A stretch of DNA of 8,386 nt from SIG565 sp045646145 (GTDB taxonomy: Bacteria > Bacillota > Clostridia > Oscillospirales > Acutalibacteraceae), in contig JAZRKE010000073.1 of the NCBI GenBank assembly GCA_045646145.1, positions 1-8,386 on the forward strand. Reading direction: 5' to 3'. Within the stretch, counting starts at the first letter, position 1. Each line of letters opens with the position of its first letter. This document shows positions 6,457-8,386 of this stretch, piece after piece. The notes beneath the pieces were generated by a model. It was not told the DNA's origin and ran no database searches. It saw nothing but the letters and a program-made list of their open reading frames with translations. A program made the translations under genes and the position numbers.

Positions 6457-6658
6457 GTGCGGATGAAAGACGATCCTCTAACGAAATTTCGCCGAGTTCA
6501 TTGCGACGTCTTTTCCCGTATTTTGAGATTATAGCAAGATTCATCTTATCGTGCTCACGCTTTGTTATAACACCATTCTTAAAAAGATAATCATTATAAT
6601 AAAGCAATCTAAGCTCTCTCGTCATAATCTCAACTTCGAGCTTATTATCTTTTTTCAT
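6446..6658 (-). CDS. Small hypothetical protein with SHOCT-like helix pair
   Basis: This 70-residue product has the central stretch LLYYNDYLFKNGVITKREHDKM, which looks like the SHOCT pattern: a helix, a Gly-Ile/Val-Ile-Thr turn, then a second helix that often closes oligomerising small proteins. The C-terminus is strongly basic (KYGKRRRNELG). AAAGGAAA lies 6 nt before the ATG at 6658; a second in-frame Met (residue 12) has no ribosome site. It lies downstream of the tyrosine recombinase and 19 nt after a 15-codon ORF on the same strand. Small proteins of this kind occur next to recombinases in Firmicute mobile elements, so an accessory or regulatory role for the recombinase is possible. I do not recognise a specific family member. 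Confidence 0.6.
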   Translation of the reverse strand: MKKDNKLEVEIMTRELRLLYYNDYLFKNGVITKREHDKMNLAIISKYGKRRRNELGEISLEDRLSSARHI

Positions 6659-6677
6659 ATATTTTCCTTTCTACTCA

Positions 6678-6725
6678 CTAGTAGTATGGACATTTTTTGT
6701 TTGCTTTACTCAAATCATATAACAT
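6678..6725 (-). CDS. Putative 15-residue leader peptide
   Basis: The ORF reads MLYDLSKANKKCPYY, then TAG. Its ATG is preceded by AAGGAG with a 7-nt gap, a better ribosome site than many full genes here have. It follows a structured leader (6742-6793) driven by a promoter at 6817-6845, and ends 19 nt before the next gene starts. The ending Cys-Pro-Tyr-Tyr-stop could slow or stall ribosomes, which would fit a translation-coupled or attenuating leader. It may also be a small protein in its own right. No family is recognised. Confidence 0.5.
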   Translation of the reverse strand: MLYDLSKANKKCPYY

Positions 6726-6741
6726 ATAAAATCTCCTTACA

Positions 6742-6793
6742 GGCGGTGGCAGGGTTGCCACCGCCATATACTTCGGGCTTTTGAATCGCCCGA
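6742..6793 (-). promoter_or_regulatory. Structured 5' leader with two hairpins
   Basis: A perfect 10-bp stem GGCGGTGGCA/TGCCACCGCC (6742-6751 with 6756-6765, 4-nt loop) and a second 6-bp stem TCGGGC/GCCCGA (6773-6778 with 6788-6793) lie between the promoter at 6817-6845 and the mini-ORF start at 6725. There is no T tract after the strong stem on the minus strand. Instead the AAGGAG ribosome site follows after 4 nt, so it is more likely a translation- or stability-controlling structure than a terminator. Confidence 0.55.
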
Positions 6794-6816
6794 CCTTTAC
6801 TTCCTTTGATTGTCCC

Positions 6817-6845
6817 TTTATATCAATCCTGCGAATTTTCGTCAA
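6817..6845 (-). promoter_or_regulatory. Promoter downstream of the recombinase gene
   Basis: TTGACG (6845-6840) and TATAAA (6822-6817), spaced 17 bp and with TGA before the -10, form a strong minus-strand promoter. It would drive the structured leader, the 15-codon ORF and the SHOCT-like gene. The -35 box lies within a 20-bp sequence that recurs upstream of the recombinase gene (7950-7969). Confidence 0.65.
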
Positions 6846-6854
6846 CAGGATATT
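6835..6854. repeat. Copy 1 of a 20-bp repeat flanking the recombinase gene
   Basis: ATTTTCGTCAACAGGATATT shares 17 of 20 positions, including an unbroken first 11, with 7950-7969 in the same orientation. The two copies bracket the recombinase gene. They may be recombinase binding or attachment sites, or shared promoter elements. Confidence 0.5.
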
Positions 6855-6896
6855 GTAGTCAATTTAAATACTTCCTTCATCATTTTAATTAATAGA

Positions 6897-7850
6897 TTAC
6901 TTTTTCTTCGGCTTATCAGGCAAGTAAATTCTTGTCACTTCGGTTCTGTGGTGACCTAAGTTTTCGCTTACAATCTTTCGTGCTTTCTTTGGGCGCTCTT
7001 TTAATGCTTCTTCATAGGTTCTTTGAGCATAGGTGTGTCTCAGACTGTGCCAAGAGATTGTCTCGGTTCTTTTCTTTTTACCGTCTTCACTCAAATCCTC
7101 ACGGTTTTCTACCATAAAGTATTTTCTGTTATAGCTCATCCAGTTCTGCAACGAGCGTTTTTCCCGCTGTACGCCGCCCTTTTCGCTACCTGAGATTAAA
7201 TAATCTCTCGGGTATCTACCTGAACACCTGGCATAGTTCAAATTATCGGTAATAATACTGCGTTGCTTTGCGCTTAAATCAATGGCCCTTGTCTGACCGC
7301 CCTTGCCTTTTATGACAAGTTGTCCGGTCTTTAATGCGGACATAAGGTATTCAACTCTCAGCGTGCAAATCTCTTCAAGCCTTAAACCAAATTCACTGGC
7401 AAAGTCAAAGCCAATAACCACGTCCTGTCGACCTTTTTCGATAGCCAACTGTCGTATACGGACAAGTTCTTTATCTAATAGTGAATGGTCTTTTACACCT
7501 GTCGCTCGTTTGGGCAGATTTAACTTGCTATTAGGGGATAGCCTGTTTTTACTACCGGACTTTCTATGGAAATAACGAATGCCGGATAGATCGGATTGAA
7601 TAGTAGCGGCAGAGTTGTTTTCTTTCAGGTGTTCCACATAGGCTTTAAAGTGCCGATCTTCCACGTTCTTAAAGTTTTGCAGACGAAAATTATCGGCTAA
7701 GAACTTACAGAACCTTTTTGTTGCCTCAAAGTACCGAGCTCTTGTTTTAAAACTTAGCTCGTTGCTGTGCCTATAGATAGACTCAACTTGAGCAAGTAAG
7801 TTCTTATACAAGCCCGGATTTAGCACTGTAATATTATTAGAATCTGACAT
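6897..7850 (-). CDS. Tyrosine recombinase / integrase
   Basis: This 317-residue site-specific recombinase cuts and rejoins DNA through a phosphotyrosine link. The N-terminal ~115 residues form a SAM-like core-binding domain (SFKTRARYFEATKRFCKFLAD, then TIQSDLSGIRYFHR). The catalytic domain follows with R157 (GLRLEE), K183 (IKGKGGQTRAI), H268 and R271 (WHSLRHTYA), H300 (ENLGHHR) and the nucleophile Y309 (TRIYLPD); all are present. The ENLGHHRTEVTRIYL ending resembles the integrase-domain group seen in integrative elements more than XerC/D. The ATG at 7850 is supported by AGGAG 10 nt upstream; the in-frame extension to a TTG at 7892 has no ribosome site. No excisionase is evident. It lies at the right end of the accessory block with repeat-rich noncoding DNA upstream, so it probably mobilises or once mobilised this region. 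The target site is not established. Confidence 0.9.
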   Translation of the reverse strand: MSDSNNITVLNPGLYKNLLAQVESIYRHSNELSFKTRARYFEATKRFCKFLADNFRLQNFKNVEDRHFKAYVEHLKENNSAATIQSDLSGIRYFHRKSGSKNRLSPNSKLNLPKRATGVKDHSLLDKELVRIRQLAIEKGRQDVVIGFDFASEFGLRLEEICTLRVEYLMSALKTGQLVIKGKGGQTRAIDLSAKQRSIITDNLNYARCSGRYPRDYLISGSEKGGVQREKRSLQNWMSYNRKYFMVENREDLSEDGKKKRTETISWHSLRHTYAQRTYEEALKERPKKARKIVSENLGHHRTEVTRIYLPDKPKKK

Positions 7851-7939
7851 AGCAAACCGTCTCCTTTCTCCAAAAATTTTATTTAAACGCAAGGATAGGG
7901 ACCAAGCACTGCGTAAAAAGCTGTGTACGAAAAATATAG

Positions 7940-7945
7940 ATTATA
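7940..7945 (-). promoter_or_regulatory. Candidate -10 box of the recombinase gene
   Basis: TATAAT on the minus strand lies about 90 nt before the recombinase start. No good -35 box sits 16-18 bp upstream. Instead TTGACGAAAAT (7960-7950) ends close to the -10, which suggests a regulator- or recombinase-dependent promoter rather than a constitutive one. Confidence 0.4.
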
Positions 7946-7948
7946 GGG

Positions 7949-7991
7949 TATTTTCGTCAATAAAATATTCGGGGTTCTCCTGACGAAAATA
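7949..7991. repeat. 11-bp inverted repeat upstream of the recombinase gene
   Basis: TATTTTCGTCA (7949-7959) and TGACGAAAATA (7981-7991) are perfect inverted copies 21 bp apart. Related GACGAAAAT at 8000-8008 and TACGAAAAAT at 7926-7935 lie on either side. The cluster sits over and upstream of the recombinase promoter, as arm-type recombinase sites or operators would. Confidence 0.65.
7950..7969. repeat. Copy 2 of the 20-bp repeat flanking the recombinase gene
   Basis: ATTTTCGTCAATAAAATATT matches 6835-6854 at 17 of 20 positions in direct orientation. It overlaps the left arm of the inverted repeat at 7949-7991. Confidence 0.5.
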
Positions 7992-8020
7992 ATTTTGTGG
8001 ACGAAAATTTTTTCCTGCTC

Positions 8021-8030
8021 ATTTGCAAAT
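8021..8030. repeat. 10-bp perfect palindrome
   Basis: ATTTGCAAAT lies at the edge of the AATGAAAGT repeat cluster. It is short, so chance is possible. Confidence 0.35.
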
Positions 8031-8183
8031 GAAAGTCATATATCATTTCAAAACGAAGGGCATAAAAAATTGCTTTCAGAGATTGTGCTGACCCAAACTC
8101 GAAATGAAAGTACTCTCGAACGGATGGTCAGCACAATCCTTTTTTGAGGGAATGAAAGTAATTTCAAAATATCATTTCAAAAC
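8027..8183. repeat. Iteron-like repeat cluster
   Basis: ATATCATTTCAAAAC occurs twice (8040-8054, 8169-8183). AATGAAAGT occurs three times (8028-8036, 8103-8111, 8151-8159). In the first and last cases AATGAAAGT precedes the 15-mer, forming a two-part unit. No gene is seen in 7893-8281, and this cluster occupies much of it. Arm-type recombinase sites, an origin-like iteron set or a decayed regulatory region are all possible. Confidence 0.55.
8081..8145 (+). terminator. Long-loop hairpin with T tract
   Basis: GATTGTGCTGACC (8081-8093) pairs perfectly with GGTCAGCACAATC (8126-8138) over a 32-nt loop, followed by C and TTTTTT (8140-8145). The T tract gives it plus-strand terminator form, but no plus-strand gene is visible upstream and the loop is long. 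A small RNA end or a recombination-related cruciform is an alternative. Confidence 0.4.
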
Positions 8184-8225
8184 TATTGTCATAGAGCATA
8201 TCGAAAAGTACATCATCAAGCATAC

Positions 8226-8299
8226 AAGAGCCATATACAAATTAAAGTTATTGTTAAATGTAATCTAATATTAATCTATAATTACCCTATATGGCTCTT
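8226..8299. repeat. 12-bp inverted repeat with 50-bp AT-rich spacer
   Basis: AAGAGCCATATA (8226-8237) and TATATGGCTCTT (8288-8299) are perfect inverted copies. The right arm codes for Lys-Ser-His-Ile at the end of the partial frame entering from the right edge. The spacer is strongly AT-rich and holds TATAAT (8277-8282). This may be a terminator-like stem, an attachment site or the scar of a small insertion. Confidence 0.55.
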
Positions 8300-8386
8300 A
8301 AAAGGAAAGTCCGCAGGGCATAATACACCCACTGTCAAAGGTCTCTGCAAACTTCCATTTCTTACTGATTCTTCTTTGACGCGGGG
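8282..8386 (-). CDS. C-terminal end of an unidentified ORF entering from the right edge
   Basis: An open frame of 34 codons runs from the right edge to a TAA at 8282-8284. It includes SVRNGSLQRPLTVGVLCPAD and ends PFKSHIG. It is too short to identify, and it could be chance, although the base composition is richer in G and C than the noncoding DNA beside it. It lies on the same strand as every other gene in the island. Confidence 0.35.
   Translation of the reverse strand, partial: PRVKEESVRNGSLQRPLTVGVLCPADFPFKSHIG

Noticed and set aside
6742..6765. The GC-rich perfect hairpin as a terminator of the integrase gene.
   Set aside because: No T tract follows it on either strand, a promoter lies between it and the integrase, and a ribosome site follows directly.
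7893..8281. CRISPR array considered for the repeat-rich stretch.
   Set aside because: Repeats are 9-15 bp, irregularly spaced and few; there are no uniform spacers and no cas genes.
8303..8320. AGGAAAGTCC followed by GCAGGGCA resembles the 5' conserved part of RNase P RNA.
   Set aside because: The following conserved elements are absent in the remaining bases, and the stretch is better read as part of a minus-strand open frame.
8291..8323. Plus-strand ATG ORF of 10 codons (MALKRKVRRA) with a TATAAT upstream.
   Set aside because: It has no ribosome binding site and overlaps the inverted repeat arm and the opposite-strand frame.
3689..8386. Assigning exact left and right attachment sites for an island using the SASP gene as target.
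   Set aside because: No duplicate of the SASP 3' end is found in the window, so the element boundaries cannot be placed.

Overview
The window looks like chromosomal DNA of an AT-rich, spore-forming Clostridia-type Firmicute. The support is an alpha/beta-type small acid-soluble spore protein gene, strong AGGAGG-like ribosome binding sites, a NagA/ROK sugar module of low-GC Gram-positive type, and U-tract hairpin terminators. The species cannot be fixed from the sequence.

The left part (1-3290) is an amino-sugar/sugar-kinase locus. nagA (N-acetylglucosamine-6-phosphate deacetylase) and a large ROK-family protein that runs off the left edge overlap by 11 nt on the minus strand and form one operon. 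A ROK glucokinase-type gene is transcribed divergently. The intergenic region carries two extended -10 promoters and, on the nagA side, a perfect 18-bp palindrome (TGTAAAC-N4-GTTTACA) placed like a repressor operator.

Next (3250-3690) is the spore protein gene, bracketed by two terminators with almost the same stem (GCACGAAC/GTTCGTGC). Its first ~49 residues are a canonical alpha/beta SASP. The rest of the protein is foreign to the family, so the 3' end appears to have been rebuilt by recombination.

The right part (3689-8386) looks like an accessory island, with every gene on the minus strand. In transcription order it holds: the end of an unidentified frame entering from the right edge; a repeat-rich noncoding region of about 400 bp; a tyrosine recombinase with all catalytic residues; a promoter and a structured leader ahead of a 15-codon ORF and a 70-codon SHOCT-like small protein; a Phd/YefM-type antitoxin and ParE/RelE-type toxin pair with its own strong promoter; a SWIM zinc-finger protein; and a PIF1-like superfamily 1 helicase whose N-terminus is a membrane anchor plus coiled coil. 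The toxin-antitoxin, SWIM and helicase genes are packed closely enough to be one transcript.

The best candidates for something undescribed are the TA-SWIM-membrane-anchored PIF1 cassette, the structured leader and mini-ORF behind the integrase, the repeat families around the integrase, and the remodelled SASP tail. A function for the cassette (defence, plasmid or DNA handling) is a hypothesis only.
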